Shown: positions 25,247 through 34,922 of the stretch, piece after piece
How positions within the stretch are numbered: position 1 is the stretch's first letter
How the letters are laid out: each line of letters begins with the position of its first letter
Assembly (NCBI RefSeq): GCF_031127875.1
Contig: NZ_JARXIA010000009.1
Location: 1 to 64,000 of the forward strand
Source of the DNA: Pelagicoccus sp. SDUM812005
GTDB lineage: Bacteria; Verrucomicrobiota; Verrucomicrobiia; Opitutales; Opitutaceae
Length of the DNA: 64,000 bases
Direction of reading: 5' to 3'
Notes under the pieces: generated by a model
What the model was told of the DNA's origin: nothing
What the model saw: only the letters and a program-made list of their open reading frames with translations
Databases searched by the model: none
Position numbers and translations under genes: made by a program

Positions 25247-25990
25247 CTACTCTTCATGGCTTTCGAGGACGATGTTCTCGGAGATCGCTGCAAATGTCTT
25301 TTCGAGGGCCGCTTCAACTGATTGAGGCATTCCACCACTTTCGTCTAGCTGGGTCTGATAGTATGTTTTGTAGCTATACTTTTGTGCCCCAATGTTGAAG
25401 TTTAGCCATGTTATAACGACGTCATGGCCTCCGCTCACTAAGCCAACCTTGTAGTCTCCCTCGTGCTTTCCTTTGCAGCCAACGTAACGTGCATCTTCGT
25501 CAACCGGTATGTTCTCTGGGTCTAGTTCTATCACTAAATCTTCGAAAACAAATGTTCCTTGTTTTTGGTTCGCTGAATTAGATATCTCACTTCCAATTGC
25601 GGCACCTAGGACTCCACCCAAGGCAGCTCCTACGGCGGGGCCGGCCGCCTCAAGCGCTCTGAGCCGCCAGTTGTAATAGACATCGAATCGATTCAAGGTA
25701 ACCTCGTGTCCGCTGGATTCAGGTAAGTATTTGGTTAGTAAGCCTGAGAATATCTGTGATTTCGACGGTTCGAATTCCTTTTCCCTCATGTAGTGTATTC
25801 CATATCTGCAGCTGTAGATGTTGCCTTCCCCGGTAAGGAATCCTGGATAGTTATCGGCTTCGATCTTGCTGGTGACGAATTCTCTGTCTGCAGAGGGAAG
25901 GTCGCTCATGTCGACCTTTTGTAACGTTGTGCACCCTGATATGAGAAGGGGTAGTAGTAGGATGATGTATTTTGTCATATTACTTTTCAA
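25247..25990 (-). CDS. lipoprotein with glycine-zipper-like segment
   Basis: A 247-residue protein with a lipoprotein signal (lipobox LISGC, Cys about 20). Near residues 112-135 it has a hydrophobic, small-residue stretch, AVGAALGGVLGAAIGSEI, like a glycine zipper that could insert in a membrane or oligomerise. The rest is hydrophilic, with two cysteines flanking (YSCRYG and VGCKGK). No named family. It shares the AT-richer composition of its neighbours and reads in the same direction as the small membrane protein and secreted protein upstream. Confidence 0.72.
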   Translation of the reverse strand: MKSNMTKYIILLLPLLISGCTTLQKVDMSDLPSADREFVTSKIEADNYPGFLTGEGNIYSCRYGIHYMREKEFEPSKSQIFSGLLTKYLPESSGHEVTLNRFDVYYNWRLRALEAAGPAVGAALGGVLGAAIGSEISNSANQKQGTFVFEDLVIELDPENIPVDEDARYVGCKGKHEGDYKVGLVSGGHDVVITWLNFNIGAQKYSYKTYYQTQLDESGGMPQSVEAALEKTFAAISENIVLESHEE

Positions 25991-26075
25991 CCTCGTGTTG
26001 ATGCGTGATGTCGGGGCGTAGCTCGAACGTTCTCGGATATTCAGGTTGGGTATTTGAGGATTGAGGAGGTTTCTA

Positions 26076-26273
26076 TTAATTCTTTCGGAAGCAGAACTGG
26101 AGGATGTATATAAAGATCGAAGCGGAAACGAGTAGGTAGGCTGGTCCAGATAAGCTTCCTGTAGGCGCGGCCAATGCTCCGATTGCTGCGAGTATGCCTA
26201 CTGTGAATAGGCAAAGGATGGCGAAGCCGGGGATGGCTGACTCTTTCGCCTTTTGTTTGATTTCTTTTTCCAT
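26076..26273 (-). CDS. 65-residue two-helix membrane protein
   Basis: A small protein with a charged N-terminus (MEKEIKQKAKES) and two transmembrane helices (about residues 16-37 and 44-62), ending in basic residues. It could be a membrane-resident partner of the adjacent exported proteins. No family recognised. The gene lies 85 bases upstream of the lipoprotein gene and reads in the same direction. Confidence 0.55.
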   Translation of the reverse strand: MEKEIKQKAKESAIPGFAILCLFTVGILAAIGALAAPTGSLSGPAYLLVSASIFIYILQFCFRKN

Positions 26274-26367
26274 GTTTTTTTGAGGCTATAATAACTTTGA
26301 GGGTCTGGGCGGGGGATCGTGTAGAGCTCAGCTCGATGTTGTGGGCGACGTCTGATTCGTGCTCGTT

Positions 26368-26898
26368 TTAATTTTTTTGTTTGAGCCAGGATTTGGCGTA
26401 GTCGGACCCCAGTCTATGAGGCATAAACCGTGCTCGTTTTTTACTCGAATCAGGATTTGTGGTCCAAAGAAAGCGGCCTCCTTCGAGACCTATCGATTCC
26501 AACCTTGTGCAGTAGCATCTATAGCTAGATTCCCAAGTGACATCGATCGTATCGTCTTTCTTGATACTGCCTTGAATGCCGCTTTCCACTGCAACGGTGA
26601 CTCTGTACTTTATCGGTAGCTCGAAAGACTTTTCATCCCATACTTCCTTAGGCGGCGGTTGTCCCGAATCGGGATCCCATTCTTTCTCGTAGGTAGGCTC
26701 ACGCTCAAGGTATTCGACGTAGAGCTCTTCTGCTCTGTCTCGGGTGATTTCTTTTCCTTGGTAGATGTAGCGGGTAGATTTGCTCGTAACGCTTCCAACG
26801 AATACATCAGCTGGTTCGAATTCTTCTGTGGCCGTGGCTTGGTTGAAGCCGACGAAACAGAGAGCTACGGAAACTAACCATTTTGTTGAGGTGTTCAT
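26368..26898 (-). CDS. 176-residue secreted protein of unknown function
   Basis: The signal peptide ends near residue 23 (QATA-TEEF). The mature part has a beta-strand start (ADVFVGSVTSKSTRYIYQGK), a proline- and acid-rich centre, and a C-terminal part with VTVAVESGIQGSIKKDDTID and a CxC (YRCYCTRL). The layout resembles small secreted beta-barrel or OB-like domains, but I cannot name a family. AT-richer than the genome average, with the same orientation as the neighbouring orphans. Confidence 0.65.
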   Translation of the reverse strand: MNTSTKWLVSVALCFVGFNQATATEEFEPADVFVGSVTSKSTRYIYQGKEITRDRAEELYVEYLEREPTYEKEWDPDSGQPPPKEVWDEKSFELPIKYRVTVAVESGIQGSIKKDDTIDVTWESSYRCYCTRLESIGLEGGRFLWTTNPDSSKKRARFMPHRLGSDYAKSWLKQKN

Positions 26899-27297
26899 TT
26901 TCTGCAGCGCAGCGTTTTAAAGCGTCAAATAGGTCTGTATTGAAACTTGGATTGTCAGGCCGTTGCTTTGGGGAGAAGTACTTAGCTGGCTTTCGTAAGT
27001 CAACGGTTTTGGGCGTCCGTGGCTTTTTCCAACCGCTACGGCTACCGAGGACCGAGAGGGACGACGCTCGAGGAGCGGAGCGAGGAGAGAATCGGGTAGA
27101 TTCTTATTAGGAATCTTGTGGTGGATCTTGCAACGCGGCATGTCGCAAGCGACAGCCCTACGGGGGAGCTTTTTTGAGGGCGGGGTTTGCCTATTCGTCG
27201 AGCTTGAGGCGGCGATAGCCGCCTTGGCGGCGGAAGGCACCGAACGAGGCTGGAGGTTTTCGGCTGGTTCCCGCTGTGTGGCTGTCCTGATTCGTTA
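26899..27297. other. intergenic stretch with decayed sequence and a gene-tail copy
   Basis: No gene is supported here. It contains a purine-rich CGAGGAGCGGAGCGAGGAG run near 27070, a perfect 6-2-6 inverted repeat TGTCGC-AA-GCGACA at 27141-27154, and a 50-base copy of the 3' end of the MFS gene at 27187-27236. Together these suggest past rearrangement. Confidence 0.5.
27187..27236. repeat. 50-bp copy of the MFS gene 3' end (left copy)
   Basis: Matches 29746-29795 at 48 of 50 positions, in the same orientation. The match begins TTGCCTATTCGTCGAGCTTG in both places. The original encodes the last residues of the MFS protein including its stop. The two copies bracket the MITE-like element, the histidine kinase and rsbQ. 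Confidence 0.85.
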
Positions 27298-27562
27298 GGG
27301 CGTGTCTTTAAATGAGCTCAAAGCTGGCAGAAACCCATTTTTCGAGGAACAAGGCGGCCAAATGGCGGCTGGGCCGAGGCCCTGTCCCATTTGGCGAACG
27401 CAGTTCCTCGAAAAATGGGACCTGTCGCGAAGCGATTCGGCCCAAATCGAAGTTCGCGGCGTCCTCCAAAGCCATCCGACACTCGTGTCGCAAGGCTTTG
27501 GCAGCCTTGCGCTGCTTCGATTTGGGCTCGAACCAGCAAAGAGCTCATTTAAAGACACGCCC
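27298..27562. mobile_element. 265-bp MITE-like element with TA flanks
   Basis: Perfect 22-bp terminal inverted repeats (27298-27319 and 27541-27562, starting GGGCGTGTCTTTAAATGAGC) are flanked on both sides by TA, as expected for a TA target duplication. Inside are nested palindromes: a 17-bp perfect repeat (27334-27350 with 27403-27419), a 13-bp one (27440-27452 with 27515-27527), an 8-bp one (27466-27473 with 27494-27501) and CGACAC-TC-GTGTCG at the centre of the latter. No transposase is encoded, so it must be mobilised in trans. It ends 25 bases past the kinase stop codon and may also act as a terminator. Confidence 0.85.
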
Positions 27563-27587
27563 TAGGGCAGTTCGAAGGCGGCGGGCC

Positions 27588-28712
27588 TCATTGCGCTTTG
27601 GGAAGGCTTTCCTCTATGCTTGGAGTGTCCTCCAAGGGAAGCCGAATGGTGAAGCAGGAACCTTTCCCCAGTTCGCTTTTGACTGTGAGGTCGCCGTTCA
27701 TGGCGCGGGCGAGCTGGCGGCAGATGGCTAGTCCTAGGCCGAGGCTTCCCCTGACGTTGGACGCTTCGCGGTCGACGCTTTGCAACTGGACGAATGGCTC
27801 GAAGATGCGTTGCAAGTCGGGGGTTGCGATCCCGCATCCGTTGTCGGAGATGTCGATGAAGACCTGCGCTTCGCTGGCGCGTACGCCGACGCTGATGCGC
27901 CCGTGCTCTGGCGTGAACTTGGCGGCGTTGTTGAGGAGGTTCAGGAAAATCTGCTGCAGGCGATCGGGGTCTGCATGCAGGGTTAAGTTCGAAGGAATGG
28001 GAGAGCGTTGGTACTGGATGCTCGCTTCCTTGATTTTTGGCATGACGAGTCGTTCGGCGCGTTTGAGGGCTTCTTCGACATAGATGGCGGTTGGCTCCAC
28101 GGAGACGTTCCCGTGCTGCAGCTTCGCGTAGTCGAGGATGTCCTCGATGAGGCGGGCGAGGTTGGTACTGGCCTCTTTGGCGGTTTCCATGAGCTCTTTT
28201 TGGTCCCCGGTGAGGGAACCGACTGCTTCCTCGAGCATAAGGTGCGTAGAGAGGTTGATGGCATGTAGCGGCGTTTTTAGCTCATGGGACATCATAGCGA
28301 GGAATTTCGAGCGAGCTTCGTCGGCGGCCTCCGCTTGCTTCTTGGCGATGAGCAACTCGTGTTCGAGTTTGGCTCGAGCATGCATGCGTACGAGGGAAGC
28401 GTAGTTCAGGGGACGTTCGCCGGTTTCGCTTCGTTGCATGTTGAAGAGGAAGGGCAGTGCTTCGCTGTCCTTTTTCCTCAATGGGAGATAAAGCTCTTCG
28501 AGCCGGCCGTGGAGCTTGAGGGAGGGGATGACTTGTGACTGAAAGTAGAAGCGAGTTCCGCCGTCGAGCAGCAGGTCGATGTGTTCTCCGATCAATTCGC
28601 TTGGAGTGTAGCCTAGCCATTTGGCGAGCGTTTCGTTGGCGAGCGCGATGCGCTTGTCGTCGTCGAAAGCAAGCTCGCCGGTTAGCGAGGGGAAAGGAGG
28701 GGGCTGGCTCAT
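27588..28712 (-). CDS. soluble PAS-domain histidine kinase coupled to rsbQ
   Basis: A 374-residue cytoplasmic kinase without membrane helices. A PAS domain covers about residues 12-110 (IALANETLAKWLGYTPSELI). The HisKA domain has phospho-acceptor His143 in FLAMMSHELKTPLHAINLS. The HATPase domain has the N box NLLNNAAKFTPEHG, the G1 box DISDNGCGI and the G2 box GLGLAI. No response regulator is nearby. Its ATG overlaps the stop of the RsbQ-like gene (ATGA), so both are made together. By analogy to RsbQ with PAS-bearing RsbP, the hydrolase may deliver a small ligand to this PAS domain. Confidence 0.9.
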   Translation of the reverse strand: MSQPPPFPSLTGELAFDDDKRIALANETLAKWLGYTPSELIGEHIDLLLDGGTRFYFQSQVIPSLKLHGRLEELYLPLRKKDSEALPFLFNMQRSETGERPLNYASLVRMHARAKLEHELLIAKKQAEAADEARSKFLAMMSHELKTPLHAINLSTHLMLEEAVGSLTGDQKELMETAKEASTNLARLIEDILDYAKLQHGNVSVEPTAIYVEEALKRAERLVMPKIKEASIQYQRSPIPSNLTLHADPDRLQQIFLNLLNNAAKFTPEHGRISVGVRASEAQVFIDISDNGCGIATPDLQRIFEPFVQLQSVDREASNVRGSLGLGLAICRQLARAMNGDLTVKSELGKGSCFTIRLPLEDTPSIEESLPKAQ

Positions 28713-29533
28713 CCCGCGGGTCCTGCACCGCCGGCACTGAGATAGCTGCGGATGGCTGCTATGGTTTCGCTTGGGTGGCTGACGTGGGGACAGTGTCCAG
28801 TGGCTTCCATCGTTCGAAGTACGCTGGTTTCCAGTTGAGAGTGGACGTATTCGATTGCGGAGGGCGGAGCGACGGCGTCGTCCTCGCATTGGAGAATGAG
28901 GGAAGGGGTGGCTATGCCTTGGATATCATCTCTGTGGTCGGACAAGAAGGTGACCTCGGCGAATTGCTGCGCGATTTCGGGGTTCGCGCGGCAGAAGCTT
29001 TGCTCCAGTTCTTGGGCAAGCTCGGGTCGGTCCTCGTTTTTCATGATCACTGGAGCGAGAAAGGAAGCCCAGCCCAGATAGTTCTTCTGCATGAGGTCGA
29101 GGAGGCCTTCTAGGTCTTCCCGGGAAAATCCTCCTGTATAGTGGGGAGGATGGTTTATGTAGCAGGCGGAGGGCACGACGAGGATGAGGCGGGCGAAAAG
29201 CTCTGGCGCTTTTTTGGCGGCGAGCAGGGCGATCATGGCGCTAACGGAGTGCCCGACGAGGATGGAGTCCTCCAAGTCTAGGCTGCGGGCAATTTCCACA
29301 ATATCGTCAGCGTATCCATGGAGGCTGGAGTACTTGCTTCGCTGGTAGGCGCTCGTATCGGAATCGCCGCTACCCATGTGGTCAAACAGGATCACTTGGT
29401 GGTCTTGTTCGAACTCTGGAGCGACAAATCGCCACATGCTTTGATCGCAACCGAAGCCATGTGCGAACAGCATAGGTTGTCCCGAGATCCCGGAGGTCCT
29501 CACTGCGTGCCGTCGTATGATATCGTTCTCCAT
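28709..29533 (-). CDS. rsbQ: RsbQ-like alpha/beta hydrolase
   Basis: A 274-residue alpha/beta hydrolase. The N-terminal LFAHGFGCDQSMWRFVAPEF and VILFDHMGSGDSD are nearly diagnostic of RsbQ, the partner of the PAS phosphatase RsbP in the Bacillus subtilis energy-stress pathway. The catalytic triad falls at Ser96 (GHSVS), Asp219 and His247, the same numbers I know for Bacillus RsbQ. The fold is shared with the plant karrikin and strigolactone receptors. Here the coupled downstream gene is a PAS histidine kinase instead of a phosphatase, which implies a rewired pathway. The substrate or ligand is unknown. Confidence 0.88.
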   Translation of the reverse strand: MENDIIRRHAVRTSGISGQPMLFAHGFGCDQSMWRFVAPEFEQDHQVILFDHMGSGDSDTSAYQRSKYSSLHGYADDIVEIARSLDLEDSILVGHSVSAMIALLAAKKAPELFARLILVVPSACYINHPPHYTGGFSREDLEGLLDLMQKNYLGWASFLAPVIMKNEDRPELAQELEQSFCRANPEIAQQFAEVTFLSDHRDDIQGIATPSLILQCEDDAVAPPSAIEYVHSQLETSVLRTMEATGHCPHVSHPSETIAAIRSYLSAGGAGPAG

Positions 29534-29745
29534 CGGGGACGAAATGAGCAGCTCCCGCGGGGTGAGGCAAGTAAAGTTGACTCGAGGGGAAGGGAATAGA
29601 GCAGGGGGACATATGAAGGCGATCGCCCTGGGCCTCCCTGCAGCGCCCTTGGGATCGCCAGACTTCCGTTTCGTTAGCCCGCCTAGGCGTGACTCGAGAT
29701 TTGGCGGGGGATTTTGGGGATCTAATCGAGAGACCGGCGTCGGCC

Positions 29746-29795
29746 TTGCCTATTCGTCGAGCTTGATGCGGCGATAGCCGCCTAGGCGGCGGAAG
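29746..29795. repeat. 50-bp direct repeat, original copy at the MFS gene end
   Basis: Covers the final codons and stop of the MFS gene. The partner copy is at 27187-27236, differing at two positions. See the finding on the bracketed segment. Confidence 0.85.
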
Positions 29796-31297
29796 TAGAC
29801 GAGGAGGCCTAAAAAGATCAAGGCCATGGTGGCCGGAATCAGGGAGTCGACCCTTAGGGTCTTGCGGTCTCCTTGCAGGCTGGCGTCGATCAGGGTTTGC
29901 TGGAGCTCGCTGGGGATGTCTTGGGAGCGGGCTTCGGCTAGCTTCTTGCCGTCGATGGCCGCGACGGGCTTGAAGAACAGCCAGCTGTTGGTGTCGACGG
30001 CTTTCATCTCCTGGTAGATGGCGGGCGCTTGTTCTTGCAGGGCTTCGCTGGCGAAGCGGTCTTTGGCGTAGCCGAGGCCTGGCAAGCCGATCAATCCGCC
30101 GGACATCATGCCGAGACCGCCCATGATGCTGATCGCGATGGCGCCGGTGCGGGGAAAGCGGTCGCCGACCACCGCAAGCATGGTCGGCCAGAAGAAGGTC
30201 TTGCCGACTCCGTATATCAGCAATGCCAATACGGCGCCTTGGAAGGACTCGATTCCGCTGGAGAAATTCAAGCCTGCGAACGCGAGCACGGAGCAGAGCA
30301 GGAGCAGGCCGACGGGCGACAGCTTTAAGTGCTCTTCGATCCACGCGGCGCAGAAGCGCAGGACGAACATGGTGAGGGAGGTGATTACGAAGAGGAACTT
30401 TCCTTCCTCGGAGCTCAGGATGCTGCCGGTGATGTTTTGTATCCATCCATCGGTGCCGAGCTCGACGGCGCCGACTAGGATATGGGTGAGGAATAGGACG
30501 AAGAGCATGAGGGAGCCGAGGGCGAAGCTCGTGATCTTGCCGATGGCGAAGATGAGGGCTAGGGCTGCGATCGCCAGCGCCCAGAGGGGAATTGCGGGGA
30601 AGGTCGCTTGGAAGAAGAGGAACAGCATCAAGGCGATGACGATCCCGCCGAGCAGGCCGACGTCCTTGAACATGTCGCCGAGCTTGAGGCCTTTTTCCGC
30701 GGCTTCCGATCTGGGGAAGCGCTGCCCCATGAACATGATTCCGTAGACGATGGTTGGGATCAGGAAGATGGCGAGCTGGGCTTTCCAGGAAACGTTCATG
30801 CGGTCGTCGAGGAACCAGCCGACGGCGCCTCCGAGAACGAGCCCGAGGGGCCAGGAAGCGTGCAGTATATTCAAATAGTGGGTACGGTTTTCGGGGAAGA
30901 GGGTGGCCACCAGCGGGTTTGCGACCGCTTCGAGCGAGCCGTTCGCCAGGGCGAAGATGAAGGTTCCCCAGAAAAGCCACTGGTAGGCGATCGCTGTATC
31001 CATGCCGGCAGTCGCGGTGAAGGTGACCACGGCGGAAAGCAGGTGCAATAGGAAGGAGGCGACTATGAGCTTCCCGTATCCTAGGGAGTCGACCACCAGC
31101 CCGCCTACGAAGATCCCGAAGCAAAACCCGGTTAGTCCGGCGCCGCTGATCACTCCGAGCTGGGTGGCGGAAAATCCGAACTCGGCGCCCCAGTTGTCGA
31201 GGATTCCGCCGCGGACGGCGAAGCCTACGCCGGTGGCAAGGATTGCGGTGAAGCCGGCGTACAGGAGACGTTTTGCGTTGGCGGGGGAGTCGGTCAT
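29750..31297 (-). CDS. MFS transporter, sugar-type
   Basis: A 515-residue inner-membrane protein with about 12 hydrophobic helices and the MFS layout. Motif-like loops are [20 protein letters not shown] after helix 2 and [20 protein letters not shown] in helix 5. A soluble insertion of about 70 residues before the last helix ([20 protein letters not shown] and onwards) is unusual. Downstream of a dehydrogenase/cytochrome gene and a sugar-enzyme pair on the same strand, it probably imports the substrate or an intermediate of that pathway. Its 3' end is duplicated 2.5 kb away. Confidence 0.85.
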   Translation of the reverse strand: MTDSPANAKRLLYAGFTAILATGVGFAVRGGILDNWGAEFGFSATQLGVISGAGLTGFCFGIFVGGLVVDSLGYGKLIVASFLLHLLSAVVTFTATAGMDTAIAYQWLFWGTFIFALANGSLEAVANPLVATLFPENRTHYLNILHASWPLGLVLGGAVGWFLDDRMNVSWKAQLAIFLIPTIVYGIMFMGQRFPRSEAAEKGLKLGDMFKDVGLLGGIVIALMLFLFFQATFPAIPLWALAIAALALIFAIGKITSFALGSLMLFVLFLTHILVGAVELGTDGWIQNITGSILSSEEGKFLFVITSLTMFVLRFCAAWIEEHLKLSPVGLLLLCSVLAFAGLNFSSGIESFQGAVLALLIYGVGKTFFWPTMLAVVGDRFPRTGAIAISIMGGLGMMSGGLIGLPGLGYAKDRFASEALQEQAPAIYQEMKAVDTNSWLFFKPVAAIDGKKLAEARSQDIPSELQQTLIDASLQGDRKTLRVDSLIPATMALIFLGLLVYFRRLGGYRRIKLDE

Positions 31298-31349
31298 GGG
31301 ATCGGGTTGCTTGGGGTTGAGGGAAACGGAGGCGGTCGGGGCGGGGGCC

Positions 31350-34300
31350 TTAGTTCGTATCCAGGGAACGGATATAGGCTACCACGTCCTTGATGGCTTG
31401 CTCGTCCACTAGGGTTTTGGCCATCAGAGCCATCTCGGCGCCTTTGGCGTCGCGAGGGTCGGATCCGCGGGCTCCGTCGCGGAAGTCGCGAATTTGTTTG
31501 TACAGGTACCAGTCTTGCTTGCCGGTGAGCTTGGGCGCTGCGAGGTCCACGTTGCCTTGGGCTTCGGGGCCGTGGCAGGCTGCGCAGGTGGCGTAGAGCG
31601 CTTGGCCCTTCGCGGGGTCGCCGTCCAGGGTGGCTTCGTCCGGGGCGTTTGGCTTCAGGGTTTCGAGATAGTGGGCGAGGTGGGAGATAGGCATCTCGGG
31701 GCGGCTTTCCGTTTCGAGGAAGTGGAGGGCTCCTCGCATGGCGATGCCGCGCGGATTCTTGAAATGGGTGCCGCGCATTCCTTGGTGGAACTTTTGCAGC
31801 TGAGTTTGCGTGTACCAGTTATCCATCCCGCGCAGGGAGGGGGCTCCCAGTCCTTGATCGCCTCCTGCGTCGGAGCCGTGGCAAGCGACGCAATGCTGCA
31901 GGTAGAGCTGCTCGCCCGAGGAGGCGCGTCCCCAGGTCCAGATTTGCGGTTCGAAGGTGTGCTTCTTGGCGAACGCTTGGTATTTCTCGGGATCGATTTT
32001 CTCGAACTGCAGGTCGAGTCCGGCGGCGCGGAGCTTGAGCTGCATTTGCGTATCCGCGTCGACGATACGGGCCATTTCCTGCAGGGCGGAAATTTCGTGG
32101 CGGTCGGGTTTGTGTAGTTGCTTCTTCCATACGTCGAGGAGGGCCATGCTGGCAATTGCTATGGTTTGCGGAGGGAGCTTCTGCCACTCGCCTAGGGCGG
32201 GGAGCAAGGGGCCGCTTTGCTTCTCGAGGTAGCCTTTCAGGGCGAGGTACTCGGGAACGTCTTCGACGCTTGCGAAACCGTGGTTGAAGTCGATCGCGGC
32301 TCTTCCTTCGAGCAAGAGCTGCACGTAGGCGTCGCCGTTATCGAGCGCTGCGTAGGCGAAGGCGCGGCCGAGCCAGGGATCAGTTACCAAGCGAGAGCGT
32401 CGGTTCAGCAGCTCCTGGGCGCGTTCTTGGGACGGGGGAAGGAGCCCCAGGGCAAGGAGGGCTTTGAGGCGGGTCTTGGGATCCGGGTCGTCGGTTTTGC
32501 TGGCTGCCAGGCTCAGCTCCGCGGCGCCGCCGGTTTCGGTCAGGGCCATGACGGCGTTTTTGCGAACGGCGGCGGAGGGGTGGGCGAGGGCGGAGCGAAC
32601 GACGGACTCCGACTGCTCCGAGGCGAGGTTGAAGGCGCCCAGGCCGTGCAAGCTCCAGAGGGCGTGGATCGCTCGCGTGTTCAGGCCGATCTCGTCCACC
32701 TTGCGATCGTGGAGGACGATTTCGCGAAGCTGGGGAATCGCCTCGCGGCGCTTTTCTCGCACCAGTTTGCGTTGGGCGGTCATTCGCCAGAATAGGTTGT
32801 CGTTGGACAAGGTTTCCACGAGCTGCGTGGCGCTGGCGCTCGAGAGGTCGAGCGGCTTGGCGGGCTCGGAGCCCTTTGCCACGATGCGATAGATGCGGCC
32901 GTGGTGGCGGTCGCGCAGCGGGTTTTCGTGGGCGTTGCCGATACCCATCTTGGCTTCGAAGCCTGCCGACTGCTTGGAGGGGCGGGGGTTGTGCTGGATG
33001 ATGAAGTTGTACCAATCCGCGACCCAGAGCTGTCCGTCCGGACCGACCTCGGCGAAGACGGGGGACAGCCACTCGTCGACCGAGGACAGGAGGGAGCCGC
33101 GGTTTTGGGCGAGGTAGCTCGAGCCGTTTTCCTTGAGAAAGAATAGGCCCAGCAAATGCCCGGTCGGCCCGCCGACGAAGGCGGAGGAGTTCCAGTACTG
33201 TTTCGGGAAGGCTCGGGCGGTGTAGAGGTTGAAGCCGGAGCCGGCGGTGTAGCGGCCGTGGGCGTCGACTTGCAGGAACTTGTGCGTGATGGGGAAAAAC
33301 TGGGTAAAGTCGTCGATCTTTGCGGCGAGCCGGGATGGCAGGGCGGGGTTTCGTTCGTAGGTGAAGGGGCGCCAGAGGGGAACGTGCCAGGCGGGCGCGT
33401 TGTTGGCGGTCGAACCGAAGATCTCGAAATCCTCGCTCATTCCCAGACCCCAGGTGTTGTTGCTGAAAAGGCCGATCGGCTCGACGGTCCCGTCGTCGGG
33501 ATCCATGCGAAAGACGCCTTGCCCGTAGGCGCCTTGCGTCGACTTTTCCGTCTCGGAGTAGCCGACCGCTCCCCAGATCTTGTTGTCGAAGCCGTAGCGC
33601 AGGTTGGAGGGGCCGGCGTGAGTGTCTCGGACTCCCCAGTAGTTGTTGATTGGATACTTGACGTCCGCTTTGTCGTCTCCGTCCGTATCCTTGAGAAACA
33701 GGAAGTGAGGGGCTTGGGCCACGATCCATCCTCCGTCGATGGGCGTTAAGCTGGTGGGGATGTTTAGTCCTTCCGCGAATACGGTAAAGGTATCCGCCCG
33801 GTGGTCGCCGTCGGTGTCTTCGCAGATGATGATCCGGTCGTTGCCTTCCTGGTTGGGGTCGACGTTGTTCGGATAGTCTACGGTCTCCGCCACGAACAGG
33901 CGTCCCTTTTCGTCCCAGGCGAATGCGATGGGGTTTACGATGTCAGGTTCCGCTGCGAACAGGCGAAGCTCGAAACCGTCGGCCACCAGGCTGAGCTGCT
34001 TCGATTCCGCTGGGGAAAACGCGCGAGCGAGTTCTGGTGCGGGCGTTTGCTTGCGATAGTTGGGTATGGTGTCTGCCGCTTCGTATTCCAGCTCCGGCAG
34101 GCTCGCGACCAGGCGACGGTTGGCCTCCTGCTTCTCCTCGCCCACGCTCCAGAGGATGCCGCGAATCAGCAGGTCGTGGAAGGCCTCCTGTCCCCAGGTG
34201 TTCATGTCGTGGCCGTAGGCGGTATAGAAGACGCGGCCGTTGCCGTGCGTACGCGTCCAAGTCCAAGGTTCGTCCTCCCTCAGCATCAGAACCTCCCGCT

Positions 34301-34859
34301 GGTTCTCGTTGTGGTCGGCATGCACGTAGGTCTCGTCCTTGGTGGCGAAGCCTTCGTATCCGCGCAGGATGGGGTGCGTTTCCATTCCTTCGGCAATGGT
34401 GGTGGAGAACTCCTCGTAGCCGTGGCTGCGGAAGCGGGCTCCGACTAGGTCCACGAATTCCTGCGAATGCCCGAAGCAGGCGCTCGCGCAGTGCACGGGA
34501 AGAAAGCCTCCGCCGTTGGCTACGAAATCGAGCAGCGCGGCCTCTTGCTCTGCGGTGATCGTATTGTAGTTCGCATACAGCATCAAGGCGTCGGTGGCCG
34601 CCAGGTCCTCCGGGTTCAGCGCGTCCAGCGTCTCCACATAGCGCATACGGATCTTCTCGCCGCCGAGGGAGCGATTGAAGACCGGGGCGAAAACGTGGGA
34701 TAGGTGGTAGCCGTTTCCTTCGCGTTGATCGTGCCCGATGAAGAGGAGGTCGATAACGCCTGCGTCATCTTCCTCTGGGGCCGCTAGGAGTGGGCTGGCC
34801 GGGGCGAGGGTTGCGATTGCGGCCAGGGCGGCCAAGCGGTGGAAAAGGGTGCGTTTCAT
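31350..34859 (-). CDS. ThuA / PVC-type dehydrogenase / HEAT / double cytochrome c fusion
   Basis: A 1169-residue exported protein with a signal peptide (residues 1-26). A ThuA-like domain lies at about 33-240 ([34 protein letters not shown]). Next is a membrane-bound-dehydrogenase-type beta-propeller at about 290-680 ([20 protein letters not shown]), then HEAT-like helices at about 690-830. Two cytochrome c domains follow, with heme motifs CVACH at 990-994 and CAACH at 1092-1096. This architecture is common in Verrucomicrobia and Planctomycetes and is thought to oxidise sugars in the periplasm and pass electrons to the chain. The substrate is unproved. It is followed by an MFS gene and preceded by an oxidoreductase gene on the same strand. 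Confidence 0.9.
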   Translation of the reverse strand: MKRTLFHRLAALAAIATLAPASPLLAAPEEDDAGVIDLLFIGHDQREGNGYHLSHVFAPVFNRSLGGEKIRMRYVETLDALNPEDLAATDALMLYANYNTITAEQEAALLDFVANGGGFLPVHCASACFGHSQEFVDLVGARFRSHGYEEFSTTIAEGMETHPILRGYEGFATKDETYVHADHNENQREVLMLREDEPWTWTRTHGNGRVFYTAYGHDMNTWGQEAFHDLLIRGILWSVGEEKQEANRRLVASLPELEYEAADTIPNYRKQTPAPELARAFSPAESKQLSLVADGFELRLFAAEPDIVNPIAFAWDEKGRLFVAETVDYPNNVDPNQEGNDRIIICEDTDGDHRADTFTVFAEGLNIPTSLTPIDGGWIVAQAPHFLFLKDTDGDDKADVKYPINNYWGVRDTHAGPSNLRYGFDNKIWGAVGYSETEKSTQGAYGQGVFRMDPDDGTVEPIGLFSNNTWGLGMSEDFEIFGSTANNAPAWHVPLWRPFTYERNPALPSRLAAKIDDFTQFFPITHKFLQVDAHGRYTAGSGFNLYTARAFPKQYWNSSAFVGGPTGHLLGLFFLKENGSSYLAQNRGSLLSSVDEWLSPVFAEVGPDGQLWVADWYNFIIQHNPRPSKQSAGFEAKMGIGNAHENPLRDRHHGRIYRIVAKGSEPAKPLDLSSASATQLVETLSNDNLFWRMTAQRKLVREKRREAIPQLREIVLHDRKVDEIGLNTRAIHALWSLHGLGAFNLASEQSESVVRSALAHPSAAVRKNAVMALTETGGAAELSLAASKTDDPDPKTRLKALLALGLLPPSQERAQELLNRRSRLVTDPWLGRAFAYAALDNGDAYVQLLLEGRAAIDFNHGFASVEDVPEYLALKGYLEKQSGPLLPALGEWQKLPPQTIAIASMALLDVWKKQLHKPDRHEISALQEMARIVDADTQMQLKLRAAGLDLQFEKIDPEKYQAFAKKHTFEPQIWTWGRASSGEQLYLQHCVACHGSDAGGDQGLGAPSLRGMDNWYTQTQLQKFHQGMRGTHFKNPRGIAMRGALHFLETESRPEMPISHLAHYLETLKPNAPDEATLDGDPAKGQALYATCAACHGPEAQGNVDLAAPKLTGKQDWYLYKQIRDFRDGARGSDPRDAKGAEMALMAKTLVDEQAIKDVVAYIRSLDTN

Positions 34860-34922
34860 CTGTAGGGTGGGAGATCTATCTAGGAAAGGGGGAGCGACGC
34901 GGCAACCGGCGCGTTTTGGGTC

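Noticed and set aside
27302-27565. Overlapping reading frames of about 87 codons on both strands of the palindromic element
   Set aside because: Both begin with the same peptide because they start in the mirrored terminal repeats; the frames are a by-product of the palindromes and match no protein pattern.
29382-31124. Second minus-strand frame of 580 codons through the MFS gene
   Set aside because: Arg/Pro/His-rich translation typical of a shifted frame; the other frame gives a proper transporter.
32380-33729. Arg/Pro-rich minus-strand frame inside the dehydrogenase fusion
   Set aside because: It is a shifted frame of the same gene, without domain content.
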